NCBI GenBank assembly: GCA_017399865.1
Contig: JAFQAT010000034.1
Coordinates: forward strand, 1-51,750
DNA length: 51,750 bases
Direction of reading: 5' to 3'
Source of the DNA: Bacteroidales bacterium
Lineage (GTDB): Bacteria > Bacteroidota > Bacteroidia > Bacteroidales > UBA932
Shown: in pieces, positions 1 to 8,947 of the stretch
Position numbering within the stretch: position 1 is the first letter of the stretch
Layout of the letters: every line of letters begins with the position of its first letter
Position numbers and translations under genes: made by a program
The notes under the pieces: model-generated
Database searches by the model: none
Told to the model about the DNA's origin: nothing
Seen by the model: only the letters and a program-made list of their open reading frames with translations

Positions 1-297
1 ATTCTTAAAAGAACCCGCGGTAATTTTCTTTCAAGAAAGAATGTTTGGACGGTATCAAAGAATACCTACGAGAAGGGTCTTACCTATGCTTACCGTGACC
101 GTAAGAACAAGAAGCGTACATTCCGCGCTCTCTGGATCCAGAGAATCAATGCTGCCGCACGTCAGTACGGTATGACATATTCTCAGCTCATGGGACGCAT
201 CGCTAAGCAGAACATTGGTCTGAACCGTAAGGTTCTCGCAGACCTTGCCATGAACAATCCTCAGGCATTCGAGGCTATCATCAATTCTGTAAAATAG
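1..297 (+). CDS. rplT: 50S ribosomal protein L20 (5' part missing)
   Basis: The window opens inside this gene, and 98 C-terminal residues remain before the TAG stop. L20 binds 23S rRNA early in assembly of the large subunit. The sequence shows the family's diagnostic block [20 protein letters not shown], followed by the conserved MTYSQLMG and [16 protein letters not shown] segments. The basic N-terminus lies outside the window. In this phylum the gene normally follows infC and rpmI, which would be just upstream. Only seven bases separate it from the lepB start, so the two may be co-transcribed. Confidence 0.96.
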   Translation: MLKRTRGNFLSRKNVWTVSKNTYEKGLTYAYRDRKNKKRTFRALWIQRINAAARQYGMTYSQLMGRIAKQNIGLNRKVLADLAMNNPQAFEAIINSVK

Positions 298-304
298 TTT
301 GCTG

Positions 305-1648
305 ATGAGCCTGAAGGAATTGTACCATAACAAATGGGCCAGGTTCGGTTTTTGGGCCGTGCTCTATGTGTTGTGGGTCATCTGGCTCGGAAACTATTGG
401 TGGCTTTTCGGACTTGTTCCCATCTTCGACCAGCACATCACCCGCAAGGTGAAATGGCTGTTCTGGAAGAAGGAGTACAAGGAAGGAGAAAAGAGAAACG
501 CACTGCTCGATTGGGTCGATGCCATAATATTCGCAGTAGTCGTCGTGACTTTCATCAATACTTTCTTTTTCCAGGCGTTCAAGATTCCTTCATCTTCCAT
601 GGAAAGTTCGCTTTATACAGGTGACCACCTGTTTGTAAGCAAGCTTGCATATGGACCGAAGATGCCTCAGACACCTCTGACGATCCCTTTCACACATAAT
701 GTCATCGGCGGAAAAGAGTCGTATTCGACGCTGATCCAGAGCGATTACAAGAGGCTTAAGGGATTCGGCCATGTAGAGACAGGAGACTATGTCGTGTTTG
801 CATTCCCGCATGGTGATACAGTCCTCGTCAAAGATCCCGCAGCTGACTATTACACATACGTAAGGACGCTCGGACGCGACTACACGGTCAGGAAATACGG
901 TCCGGTCAAAGTCAGACCAGCTGACAAGAAGGACCACTACGTCAAGAGATGTGTCGCATCAGCCGGAGATACTCTTGAGATCAGGAACGGACAGGTTTAT
1001 GTCAATTCACAGGCTCAGGAAGTCTGGCCCGGAGTACAGAACTCATACAGGGTGATTACTGACGGACAGAGGATCAATCCGGTTAATCTTGACAAGCTGG
1101 GTCTGAACATAAGGGAGCTATGGTTCCATCCGGAACTGCCGGGATATCCCGCAATGCCCCTGACGGCGGAAATGCTTGAAAAGATAAAGACCTATCCAAA
1201 TGTGGTGTCAGTCGAACAGAATATCGATTCATATCCTCCGGATTTCCCGGATTCATATCTGACGATATTCCCGTTCGCAGAAAACTACAGATGGACAAGA
1301 GACAATTTCGGACCGCTCTGGATACCGCAGAAAGGCGCAGAAGTCGAACTTACGGTTGAGAATCTTCCGCTTTACGAAAGGATCATAACCGCATATGAAG
1401 GCAACAGTCTTGAAGTAAGGGACGGAGTCATATACATAAATGGAGAAGAGGCTCGGAAGTATACATTCGCACAGGATTATTACTTCATGATGGGAGACAA
1501 CAGGCATAACTCTCTTGACTCAAGATACTGGGGATTTGTACCTGAAGATCATATAGTCGGAAAACCCGCATTGATCTGGCTCTCAATCGATGGGAACAAG
1601 AAGTTCCCGAATAACATAAGATGGCGCAGGTTCTTCAAATTTGTATAG
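305..1648 (+). CDS. lepB: Signal peptidase I
   Basis: This is the membrane-bound serine protease that removes signal peptides from exported proteins. Hydrophobic segments lie near residues 15-40 and 70-92. The catalytic serine is in PSSSM (Ser98) and the general-base lysine is in HYVKRC (about Lys214). The C-terminal signature MGDNRHNSLDSRYWGFV is intact. At 447 residues it is longer than the E. coli enzyme; the extra length lies between the lysine box and the C-terminal signature, as is usual for Bacteroidales. I chose ATG at 305; an upstream in-frame TTG at 299 sits almost against the rplT stop and adds only two residues. Confidence 0.95.
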   Translation: MSLKELYHNKWARFGFWAVLYVLWVIWLGNYWWLFGLVPIFDQHITRKVKWLFWKKEYKEGEKRNALLDWVDAIIFAVVVVTFINTFFFQAFKIPSSSMESSLYTGDHLFVSKLAYGPKMPQTPLTIPFTHNVIGGKESYSTLIQSDYKRLKGFGHVETGDYVVFAFPHGDTVLVKDPAADYYTYVRTLGRDYTVRKYGPVKVRPADKKDHYVKRCVASAGDTLEIRNGQVYVNSQAQEVWPGVQNSYRVITDGQRINPVNLDKLGLNIRELWFHPELPGYPAMPLTAEMLEKIKTYPNVVSVEQNIDSYPPDFPDSYLTIFPFAENYRWTRDNFGPLWIPQKGAEVELTVENLPLYERIITAYEGNSLEVRDGVIYINGEEARKYTFAQDYYFMMGDNRHNSLDSRYWGFVPEDHIVGKPALIWLSIDGNKKFPNNIRWRRFFKFV

Positions 1649-1651
1649 AAA

Positions 1652-1684
1652 TTTTGCAATTGCGATTTTTTTATACGATATTTG
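1652..1684 (+). promoter_or_regulatory. Promoter of the rpmB-rpmG operon
   Basis: GATATTTG at 1677-1684 matches the Bacteroidetes -7 consensus TAnnTTTG at seven of eight positions. A TTTTG at 1652-1656 lies about 20 bases upstream, as expected for the -33 element. The rpmB start follows 40 bases later. Confidence 0.6.
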
Positions 1685-1724
1685 CAGCCCGCTAATAATG
1701 AATTAATTAAAAAAGTTATATACA

Positions 1725-1967
1725 ATGGCAAAGGTTTGTCAAGTTACAGGAAGAAAGAGAATGGTAGGAAACAATGTTTCCCATTCTAAGAGACGCACTA
1801 AGCGTATCTTCGCCCTCAATCTCAAGACCAAGAAGTTCTGGTCAGAGGAGGAGCAGAGATTCATCACCCTCAAGGTGTCTTGCAAAGGTATGAGAAACAT
1901 CGAGAAGAACGGTCTCGACGCTACTATCAAAGACGCTCAGAAGAAAGGATTTATTAACCTTGTTTAA
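1725..1967 (+). CDS. rpmB: 50S ribosomal protein L28
   Basis: This is an 80-residue large-subunit protein. It begins [20 protein letters not shown], the classic L28 N-terminus, followed by the basic stretch [12 protein letters not shown] and the [18 protein letters not shown] segment. It is the first gene of a three-gene ribosomal operon; the next start (rpmG) lies 11 bases after its stop. The length is normal for the family in this phylum. It has a likely promoter of its own about 40 bases upstream. Confidence 0.97.
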   Translation: MAKVCQVTGRKRMVGNNVSHSKRRTKRIFALNLKTKKFWSEEEQRFITLKVSCKGMRNIEKNGLDATIKDAQKKGFINLV

Positions 1968-1978
1968 TTTTTCGGATT

Positions 1979-2167
1979 ATGGCAAAGAAAGCAAAAGGTA
2001 ACAGGGTGCAGGTCATCCTTGAGTGCACTGAGCAGAGAGAAAGCGGTGTACCAGGTATCTCAAGATACATCACTACAAAGAACAAGAAGAACACAACTCA
2101 GCGTCTGGAGCGTAAGAAGTACAATCCGTTCCTTAAGAAGGTAACTCTTCATCGCGAGATCAAATAA
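1979..2167 (+). CDS. rpmG: 50S ribosomal protein L33
   Basis: This 62-residue large-subunit protein carries the L33 pattern: [20 protein letters not shown], then the [10 protein letters not shown] block and a conserved [20 protein letters not shown] ending. The paired zinc-binding CxxC motifs of some L33 proteins are absent; only one cysteine is present, so this is the zinc-free form. It sits between rpmB and a DUF4295 gene, an arrangement conserved across Bacteroidetes. Confidence 0.96.
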   Translation: MAKKAKGNRVQVILECTEQRESGVPGISRYITTKNKKNTTQRLERKKYNPFLKKVTLHREIK

Positions 2168-2186
2168 TTTTTGGAGGAATTGATAT

Positions 2187-2342
2187 ATGGCAAAGAAAGC
2201 AGTCGCAACCTTCAAGGCAGGTACACTCAAGAAGATGGTAAAGTGTATCCGTATGGACAAGTCTCCTAAGACAGGTGCTTATGTATTTACAGAAGAGCTC
2301 GTTGAGGAGGATAAGGCAAAGGATTTCTTCGCAAAGAAATAA
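2187..2342 (+). CDS. DUF4295 family small basic protein
   Basis: This is a 51-residue protein beginning MAKKAVATFKAGTLKKMVKC and ending in KAKDFFAKK. It belongs to DUF4295, a family restricted to Bacteroidetes and nearly always encoded directly after rpmG. Its function is not established. Size, lysine content and position suggest a ribosome-associated role, but that is inference. It has an unusually good Shine-Dalgarno sequence for this phylum, GGAGGA at 2173-2178, nine bases before ATG. A strong terminator closes the operon just downstream. Confidence 0.88.
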   Translation: MAKKAVATFKAGTLKKMVKCIRMDKSPKTGAYVFTEELVEEDKAKDFFAKK

Positions 2343-2360
2343 TTTTCTTTTAGAACACCG

Positions 2361-2397
2361 AAAAGTGGCAGGACAAAATCGTTCTGCCACTTTTTTT
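2361..2397 (+). terminator. Rho-independent terminator after the rpmB operon
   Basis: A 12-13 bp stem (arms about 2362-2373 and 2381-2393, core AAAGTGGCAG / CTGCCACTTT) is followed by a run of T. It ends the ribosomal operon before ftsY. Confidence 0.9.
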
Positions 2398-2413
2398 ATA
2401 TTCCATAAATGAT

Positions 2414-2421
2414 TAAATTTG
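2414..2421 (+). promoter_or_regulatory. -7 promoter element of ftsY
   Basis: TAAATTTG is an exact match to TAnnTTTG. It lies 20 bases before the ftsY ATG and just after the preceding terminator. No clear -33 element is visible. Confidence 0.6.
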
Positions 2422-2440
2422 CGGGTTAAACATATGTTTT

Positions 2441-3379
2441 ATGGGTATATTTGACAAAGGAGTAAAAAAGACCAACAGAGGTTTCTTCGACAGGCTTTCC
2501 AGGGCTATCGTGGGAAGGACGGAAGTGGATGACGATCTTCTTGATTCGATAGAAGAAGCTTTGATGGCTACAGATATGGGAGTCGACACTACGATGAAGG
2601 TCATTGAGAATCTCGAGGAGAGGGTCAGGGCCGAGAAGTATGTGTCGCTGAATGAACTGGTGGACATGCTTAGAGACGAGATTGCGTCCCTCCTGAATGT
2701 CCGTGAAGGGGAAGTGTCGGATGATGCTGTAATACCTTTCGACTTTTCTCATAAGCCTTATGTGATAATGGTAGTAGGCGTAAATGGAGTAGGAAAGACC
2801 ACAACGATAGGAAAACTTGCCAGCAGTCTGAAGGCTCAGGGAAAGAAGGTCGTTCTTGGCGCCGCTGATACTTTCCGCGCCGCTGCCGTAGATCAGCTTA
2901 CCATATGGGCTGAAAGGGCAGGAGTTGATATCGTGAAGCAGGAGATGGGCTCTGACCCTGCATCAGTGGCTTACGATACTGTCAAGTCTGCAGTCGCAAA
3001 GGAGGCTGATGTTGTTCTTGTAGATACTGCAGGCCGTCTCCATAACAGGATCGACCTGATGAACGAACTTACCAAGATACGCAACGTCATGAGGAAGGTC
3101 GTGCCTGATGCTCCTCACGAAGTGCTTCTTGTTCTGGATGGTTCTACCGGTCAGAATGCCTTCCAGCAGGCAAAGGAATTCTCTCGCGCAACAGACATCA
3201 CGGCGCTTGCGGTGACCAAGCTTGACGGTACGGCAAAGGGTGGCGTCGTGGTCGGCATAGTGGACCAGTTCAAGGTCCCTATCAAGTTTATCGGAATAGG
3301 TGAGGGGATAGACGACCTCAAGGTGTTTGACAAGAGGGAGTTTGTGGGTTCTCTCTTTTCAAAGGAAGATATAGAATAA
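2441..3379 (+). CDS. ftsY: Signal recognition particle receptor FtsY
   Basis: This SRP GTPase docks ribosome-nascent chain complexes at the membrane for co-translational insertion. The 312-residue protein has the NG domain only: an N-terminal helical part (about residues 1-100), the P-loop GVNGVGKTTTIGKLA, the DTFRAAAVDQL box, DTAGRL (G3) and TKLDGTAKGG (G4). The long acidic N-terminal A domain of the E. coli protein is missing, as is usual in this phylum. It stands after its own promoter and is followed 18 bases later by pheT. Confidence 0.97.
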   Translation: MGIFDKGVKKTNRGFFDRLSRAIVGRTEVDDDLLDSIEEALMATDMGVDTTMKVIENLEERVRAEKYVSLNELVDMLRDEIASLLNVREGEVSDDAVIPFDFSHKPYVIMVVGVNGVGKTTTIGKLASSLKAQGKKVVLGAADTFRAAAVDQLTIWAERAGVDIVKQEMGSDPASVAYDTVKSAVAKEADVVLVDTAGRLHNRIDLMNELTKIRNVMRKVVPDAPHEVLLVLDGSTGQNAFQQAKEFSRATDITALAVTKLDGTAKGGVVVGIVDQFKVPIKFIGIGEGIDDLKVFDKREFVGSLFSKEDIE

Positions 3380-3397
3380 TCAAAAGTTAAAGCATAT

Positions 3398-5839
3398 ATG
3401 AAGATTTCGTACAATTGGCTCAAGGACTATCTTGAGTGTGGACTTACTCCGGAAGAGGTGGCTCAGGCGCTTACTTCTATCGGACTTGAGGTGGATGGAG
3501 TTGAGCAGGTCGAGGAGATTCCGGGAGGACTTGCTGGAGTTATCGTTGCAGAGGTGGTCGAGTGTGTGGAGCATCCTGATTCGGACCATCTCCATGTGAC
3601 GAAGCTGAATACTGGTGAAGGCGACCTCCTTCAGGTAGTGTGTGGAGCCCCTAATGTGGCAGCAGGTCAGAAAGTGCTTCTTGCCACCGTAGGAACGGTT
3701 CTCGGCGAGGATTTCAAGATAAAGAAGTCAAAGATCCGTGGAGTCGAGTCTTTCGGTATGATATGCGCGGAGGACGAGCTTGGAATCGGGGACTCTCATG
3801 AAGGCATCATGGTACTCGAACCAGAGGCAGTGGTAGGAACGCCGGCAAAGGATTATCTCGGACTTGCGACAGATGCCGTGATCGAGATCGGGCTTACAGC
3901 AAACAGAGTTGACGCGGCATCGCATATCGGCGTAGCCCGTGACCTGTATGCATATCTCAAGCATAACAATATTCCTTGCGAATTCCGTCTTCCTGATGTC
4001 TCTGCATTCGCGGAAGGTGAAGGCGAAGCGATTCCTGTGGAAGTCACGGCGGCGGACGGTTCGCCTCGTTATACCGGTACAACCATCAAGGGAGTAAAGG
4101 TCGCACCGTCTCCTGAATGGCTCCAGAAGAAGCTTCTTTCGATAGGTCTGAGACCGATAAACAATGTGGTGGACATCACGAATTTCGTCCTGCATGAAGT
4201 CGGACAGCCTCTCCATGCTTTCGATGCATCAAAGATCACAGGCGGAAAGGTTGTTGTGCGCAGGGCCGCTGAAGGCGAGAAGTTCGTGACTCTCGACGGA
4301 GTGGAGCGTACATTGAGCGCAGCCGACCTGATGATCGCCAATGCAGAGAAGCCGATGTGCCTCGCAGGAGTATTCGGCGGCGAGGAATCCGGTGTGACTG
4401 AATCTACCGTGGATGTTTTCCTCGAAAGCGCATATTTCAACCCTGTATCAATCAGAAAGAGCTCGAAGAGACATGGACTCAAGACCGATGCATCATTCCG
4501 TTATGAGCGCGGTGCAGATCCTCTGATTGTGGATTATGCGGCTAAGCGTGCTGCCCTCCTTATCCAGGAGATCGCTGGCGGAAAGGTTGTCGGCAAGGTT
4601 CAGGAGTTCTATCCTGAAAAGATCTGCAAGAAGGTGGTTGAACTGGATTACGACCGTATCGAAGCATTCATCGGCAAGAAGATAGGTCATGATGTGATCG
4701 AATCTCTTCTTGAGCATCTTGCATATGATTTCGTGGAGAAACGCGAAGGCGGTTCGATTGTTGCTGTCCCATCGTATATGATAGACGTATATCGTGAGTG
4801 TGACGTGGTTGAGGAAATACTTCGCGTGTACGGCTACAACAATATCGAACTTCCTCAAGCTATGCGTATGTCTGTAAATGCTCCGCAGAAGCCGGAGCCA
4901 GAGCAGGTAAGGAAGTCGATTGCAGACTTCCTTGCGGCGAACGGATTCGTTGAGACCATGAACAACTCCCTCACCAAGTCAGACTATTACTCGAAGCTCA
5001 AGACCTTCCCTGAGGAGAAGTGCGTGAGGATCCTGAATCCGCTCAGCTCCGACCTTAACGTGATGAGGCAGACTCTTCTTCTGAACGGACTTGAGGTGAT
5101 AGCATACAACATCAACCGTCAGGTTACAAACATCAAGACATTCGAATACGGCTCGGTTTACTCTTTCAATCCTGAAATGGACGGAAAGACCTTGGATTCA
5201 TATGAGGAGCATACATGCTATGCGCTGTTCATCAGCGGTCAGCCTGACAAATCATGGAGAGTGGATCCGGGCAAGGGCAACTACTTCCAGCTCAAGGGCT
5301 ATCTCGAACTCCTGCTGAAGCGTTTCGGATGCGATATCTATTCTCTTGAGACAGAAGCGGCTCCCGCAGACCTGTTCTCTGAAGGTCTTTCATACAGTCT
5401 TCCGGGTTCGCATCAGCAGCTAGCTGTCATGGGTACGATAGCTCCTGCAAGATTGAAGCAGTTCGGCATCAAGCAGCCTGTGTTCGCAGCTGAAATCAAC
5501 TGGCCGGCACTTTTCACCCTTGTGAAGAGGAACAAGATCAAATATAAGGAGCTCCCTAAGTTCCCTGAAGTAAGGCGTGACCTTGCTCTCCTTCTTGACG
5601 AGTCTGTAAGCTATGCGGATCTTAGGAAGAGCGCATTCCGCGTTGGAAAGAAACTCCTCAAGCAGGTCGGTCTTTTCGATGTATACAGAGGAGACAAGAT
5701 TGCCGAAGGCAAGAAACAGTATGCACTCAGCTTCGTGCTGCAGGATCTTGAGAAGACGCTGACAGACAATGATGTGGAGAGAATCATGAGCAAGCTCCTC
5801 TCGACATTCCAGAACGAATTCGGAGCAACATTGAGATAA
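3398..5839 (+). CDS. pheT: Phenylalanine-tRNA ligase beta subunit
   Basis: This 813-residue subunit pairs with PheS to charge tRNA-Phe. Visible domains in order are: an N-terminal MKISYNWLKDYL start, an EMAP-like tRNA-binding domain (about 40-150, with CGAPNV), the B3/4 editing domain (RPINNVVDITNFV, GQPLHAFD), the B5 domain, the catalytic-like core, and a C-terminal FDX-ACB anticodon-binding domain (PKFPEVRRDLALLLD). Length is normal. No pheS is in the window, so the subunits are encoded apart. Its TAA overlaps the next ATG by one base, which suggests translational coupling. Confidence 0.97.
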   Translation: MKISYNWLKDYLECGLTPEEVAQALTSIGLEVDGVEQVEEIPGGLAGVIVAEVVECVEHPDSDHLHVTKLNTGEGDLLQVVCGAPNVAAGQKVLLATVGTVLGEDFKIKKSKIRGVESFGMICAEDELGIGDSHEGIMVLEPEAVVGTPAKDYLGLATDAVIEIGLTANRVDAASHIGVARDLYAYLKHNNIPCEFRLPDVSAFAEGEGEAIPVEVTAADGSPRYTGTTIKGVKVAPSPEWLQKKLLSIGLRPINNVVDITNFVLHEVGQPLHAFDASKITGGKVVVRRAAEGEKFVTLDGVERTLSAADLMIANAEKPMCLAGVFGGEESGVTESTVDVFLESAYFNPVSIRKSSKRHGLKTDASFRYERGADPLIVDYAAKRAALLIQEIAGGKVVGKVQEFYPEKICKKVVELDYDRIEAFIGKKIGHDVIESLLEHLAYDFVEKREGGSIVAVPSYMIDVYRECDVVEEILRVYGYNNIELPQAMRMSVNAPQKPEPEQVRKSIADFLAANGFVETMNNSLTKSDYYSKLKTFPEEKCVRILNPLSSDLNVMRQTLLLNGLEVIAYNINRQVTNIKTFEYGSVYSFNPEMDGKTLDSYEEHTCYALFISGQPDKSWRVDPGKGNYFQLKGYLELLLKRFGCDIYSLETEAAPADLFSEGLSYSLPGSHQQLAVMGTIAPARLKQFGIKQPVFAAEINWPALFTLVKRNKIKYKELPKFPEVRRDLALLLDESVSYADLRKSAFRVGKKLLKQVGLFDVYRGDKIAEGKKQYALSFVLQDLEKTLTDNDVERIMSKLLSTFQNEFGATLR

Positions 5840-6549
5840 TGATGAGAAGGTATCTCGGACATATGATTGCCACGATGCTGGCTGCTGTCGTCTTTTTCGC
5901 TTCATGCGGGAAAGACGAGGGCGAGGTCATCCCACGTAAGGATCTGGCAAAGATATATGCTGAAATGCTGATGACTGACCAGTGGATCATGATGACTCCG
6001 AACGTCAGGCTGATAGCGGATACTTCCCTTGTCTATGCTCCGATCATGGAGCGGTACGGGTACGACAGAGAGGATTATGCAAGATCCGTCGACCATTATA
6101 TGAACGATCCTGAACGTTTTTCAAAGATTCTCAGGGAGACAGGAGAGATTCTGGAGGCTCGCCTTAAGGATCTGGAATTGCGTAAGGAAGAATTGGAAAG
6201 GCTTGAAAAGCTCAGGAAGGCAGCGGAAAAATACAGGCCTGACACCAAGTGGGATGAACTTTATCCTGAAAGACCGGTCCGCAATCATATCGGCCCGTCA
6301 GACAGCCTTTCGGTCGAATGGGATTCCTTGGGACGGGCATACAGGCTTTCTTTTGTGGAACGTACGGATACAGTGTATGACGGTGTCGCCATGATACTGC
6401 CTGCTGTCGATACTGCAGCCGTTTCAGAAGCGGATACGCTTCTGGCTGCAGATGCCGACGCTTTGGTCGAACCAATGGTTTTGCCCAAGGAAAAAAGAAA
6501 GTTGATTGCACCTGAATTCATGAAGTCAAGACATCATGACAAGAAATAG
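5839..6549 (+). CDS. DUF4296 domain lipoprotein
   Basis: This is a 236-residue predicted lipoprotein. The signal segment ends in VVFFASC with Cys23 as the lipid-attachment residue. Residues about 30-125 (PRKDLAKIYAEMLMTDQWI and the YARSVDHYMNDPE helix) match the DUF4296 pattern known from Bacteroidetes. A charged coiled-coil-like stretch rich in E, K, L and R follows at about 100-135. The function of the family is unknown. An alternative start is the second ATG at 5842. It overlaps pheT by one base and the next gene by 14 bases. Confidence 0.85.
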   Translation: MMRRYLGHMIATMLAAVVFFASCGKDEGEVIPRKDLAKIYAEMLMTDQWIMMTPNVRLIADTSLVYAPIMERYGYDREDYARSVDHYMNDPERFSKILRETGEILEARLKDLELRKEELERLEKLRKAAEKYRPDTKWDELYPERPVRNHIGPSDSLSVEWDSLGRAYRLSFVERTDTVYDGVAMILPAVDTAAVSEADTLLAADADALVEPMVLPKEKRKLIAPEFMKSRHHDKK

Positions 6550-7729
6550 AATAGCAGCATCCTATGTATATACCTTGGATGCTGACGAGCCGATAAGGAA
6601 CGGCTATGTGGAATATGACGATGACGGAACCGTAATTGCAGTAGGAGAGTGTGAGGACATTTCTTCCGAGGCCCGTTTCCTTGACGGTGCGGTAGTACCG
6701 GGCTTTGTAAACGCCCATTGTCACGTAGAACTGTCACATCTTCATGGAAAGTTCCGAAAGGGCACCGGAATGGCAGGATTCATTGATCAGATCAACGAAC
6801 TCCGTGACTGGGCCGGACGTGAGGTCAAGGTGGAACTTGTCCGTAAATGGATGGACAAGATGTGGGCGGATGGAGTATCCGCAATGGCCGATATCAGTAA
6901 CGATGATTCATCTTTTGAGGTAAAGGCAGCTCATCCTATGTATACGAGGACTTTCCTCGAAGTCTTTGGAAGCGAACCTCATATGTGTGAGGGAGTGATG
7001 AAGGAAGTTACGGAACTGAATGCAGCAGCTGATGCTGCAGGGATTGATGCTGCGCCTACTCCTCATTCATGCTATACGATGAGTCCTCAGCTTTTGAGCG
7101 CATCGGCGGCGGCAGGTCTGGAGAGGGGATACCTTTCTTACCATTCTCAGGAAAGCCTTGAAGAGGAGGATCTGATAAGATATGGCTCAGGAGCGATGTT
7201 TGAGAACAGGAAGAGGTCGGGAATGAGCACTCCTCCTGTGACCGGGGAATCATCTCTGAAATACTTTATAGACAGACTTGCGGCTGCAATGCCTGCGCCT
7301 TATGATGCTCATGTCCTGCTAGTCCATAACGTATGTCTGGATCAGGATGACATCGATGCTGCCCGTAAGGTGATGAAGAATGTGTATTGGGCGATATGTC
7401 CTCTCTCGAACCAGTTCATACATGATGCCTTGCCTCCTGTCAGACTCATGCGGGAGAACGGGCTGGATATCATGATAGGTACGGATTCCCTTTCAAGCAA
7501 TGATGATCTTGACATGGTCAGGGAAATGTATTGCCTGCAAGAGAATTTTCCTGAAGTCAGGATGAATGAACTCCTTTCATGGGCATGTCTCAACGGGGCA
7601 CGTTTTCTGTCGAAGGAGTCTGTCCTCGGTTCTATCGCACAGGGAAAGAAACCGGGACTGGTGTTTATAGGTAATCTTGACGGTGAGGGCTGTCTTACAG
7701 CAGAAAGCCGTTCTGAAAGGATAATCTGA
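6536..7729 (+). CDS. Amidohydrolase family protein (deaminase-like)
   Basis: This is a 397-residue metal-dependent hydrolase of the cytosine deaminase/TRZ-ATZ type. The HxH metal motif is in FVNAHCHVEL (His61, His63). Later ligand and catalytic candidates are HSQESLEEE, LLVHNV and IGTDSLSSND, in the order expected for the TIM-barrel fold. Relatives deaminate nucleoside or purine-like substrates such as S-adenosylhomocysteine or aminofutalosine, but the substrate here cannot be told from sequence. It overlaps the upstream lipoprotein gene by 14 bases and the radical SAM gene by one base (TGATG). Confidence 0.85.
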   Translation: MTRNRIAASYVYTLDADEPIRNGYVEYDDDGTVIAVGECEDISSEARFLDGAVVPGFVNAHCHVELSHLHGKFRKGTGMAGFIDQINELRDWAGREVKVELVRKWMDKMWADGVSAMADISNDDSSFEVKAAHPMYTRTFLEVFGSEPHMCEGVMKEVTELNAAADAAGIDAAPTPHSCYTMSPQLLSASAAAGLERGYLSYHSQESLEEEDLIRYGSGAMFENRKRSGMSTPPVTGESSLKYFIDRLAAAMPAPYDAHVLLVHNVCLDQDDIDAARKVMKNVYWAICPLSNQFIHDALPPVRLMRENGLDIMIGTDSLSSNDDLDMVREMYCLQENFPEVRMNELLSWACLNGARFLSKESVLGSIAQGKKPGLVFIGNLDGEGCLTAESRSERII

Positions 7730-8487
7730 TGCTGCACTTTGATGAAATAGTCTTCGGACCGATATTCAGCCGTCGTCTGGGTTCCTCCCTGGGGGTGAAC
7801 CTCTTGCCGACAAAGGGCAAGCTGTGCAATTTTGACTGTGTATACTGCGAGTGCGGATGGAACAAGGACGGAAGAAGCGATGGAAAGTTCCCGAGGCTTC
7901 CGGAGATAGAGAAGGCCCTCGAAGAGAAGATGGCCAAGGCGGTCACAGAAGGGGTAGGAGTCGATTCCATCACATTCTCCGGAAACGGCGAGCCTACGAT
8001 TCATCCGGATTTTGCGCAGGTCATAGACGTTACATTAAGGCTTAGGGACAGATATTTTCCGGAGGCAAAGGTATCCGTTCTTTCGAATGCTACGATGATC
8101 GGAAGAAAGGATGTGGCAGAAGCATTGATGAGGGTGGACAACCCTATCCTGAAGATAGATGCATCTTCTGACGGACTTGTCAGGCAGATCAACAAGCCGG
8201 CTGGGCCTTACAGTCTTGCAGATGTTATCGGCAACCTCAGGAAATTCGAGGGACGTTTCATCATGCAGACCATGTTCCTACGTTCTCCGGACTTTGATAC
8301 GGCATCAGAAAAAGCGTTGGCTGCATGGATGGATATTGTGAGGGATCTCAAGCCAAGGGAGGTCATGGTCTACACTATAGACAGGGAGACTCCTGACAAG
8401 TCTTTGGGAAAATATACCGTGGAGGAAATGACTGCAATGGTGCAGCCGCTTATAGATGAGGGATACAGCATACAGGTAAGAGGATAA
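7729..8487 (+). CDS. Radical SAM protein (COG0731-like)
   Basis: This is a 252-residue radical S-adenosylmethionine enzyme. The [4Fe-4S] motif CNFDCVYC (Cys33, Cys37, Cys40; CX3CX2C) follows a GPIFSRRLGSSLG segment typical of COG0731-type proteins. A glycine-rich SAM-contact motif, TFSGNGEPT, lies near residue 85. The reaction and substrate are unknown. It overlaps both neighbours by a single base, so it is probably co-translated with the amidohydrolase and dtd. Confidence 0.87.
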   Translation: MLHFDEIVFGPIFSRRLGSSLGVNLLPTKGKLCNFDCVYCECGWNKDGRSDGKFPRLPEIEKALEEKMAKAVTEGVGVDSITFSGNGEPTIHPDFAQVIDVTLRLRDRYFPEAKVSVLSNATMIGRKDVAEALMRVDNPILKIDASSDGLVRQINKPAGPYSLADVIGNLRKFEGRFIMQTMFLRSPDFDTASEKALAAWMDIVRDLKPREVMVYTIDRETPDKSLGKYTVEEMTAMVQPLIDEGYSIQVRG

Positions 8488-8942
8488 TGAGGACAGTGAT
8501 ACAGAGAGTCACCCATGCTTCGGTGACGGTCCCGGATCAGGGATATGAATCGGCGATCGGCAAGGGTCTGCTTGTTCTTGCAGCCTTTATTGATGAGGAT
8601 GCGGACGAGGATGTCGCGTGGACAGCGAAGAAGATAGCTGCCATGCGTATCTTTGACGACGATGCCGGAGTCATGAATCTTTCTGTGAGGGATGTTGAAG
8701 GAGATATACTTGCGGTAAGCCAGTTCACTCTCTATGCGTCTACCGTGAAGGGAAACAGGCCCTCCTACATCAAGGCTGCCAAGCCTGATGTTGCAGTGCC
8801 TCTTTATGAAAGATTCCTTGCAGCTTTGGAGGCAGAGCTCGGGAAACCTGTGGGAAAGGGAATATTCGGGGCGGACATGAAGGTATCGCTGCTTAATGAC
8901 GGCCCGGTGACTATAATAGTTGATTCAAAATTGAAATTTTAA
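8487..8942 (+). CDS. dtd: D-aminoacyl-tRNA deacylase
   Basis: This proofreading enzyme hydrolyses D-aminoacyl-tRNAs such as D-Tyr-tRNA(Tyr). The 151-residue protein begins MRTVIQRVTHASVTV and contains the signature SQFTLYA near the middle and the C-terminal cross-subunit NDGPVTIIVDS, which includes the Gly-cisPro motif that excludes L-substrates. Length is exactly that of the family. It is the fifth gene in a chain of overlapping reading frames beginning with pheT, and deoC follows five bases later. Confidence 0.96.
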   Translation: MRTVIQRVTHASVTVPDQGYESAIGKGLLVLAAFIDEDADEDVAWTAKKIAAMRIFDDDAGVMNLSVRDVEGDILAVSQFTLYASTVKGNRPSYIKAAKPDVAVPLYERFLAALEAELGKPVGKGIFGADMKVSLLNDGPVTIIVDSKLKF

Positions 8943-8947
8943 CATAT

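Noticed and set aside
3728-4216. Minus-strand open frame inside pheT
   Set aside because: Shadow of pheT; Arg/Cys/His-rich translation with no motifs.
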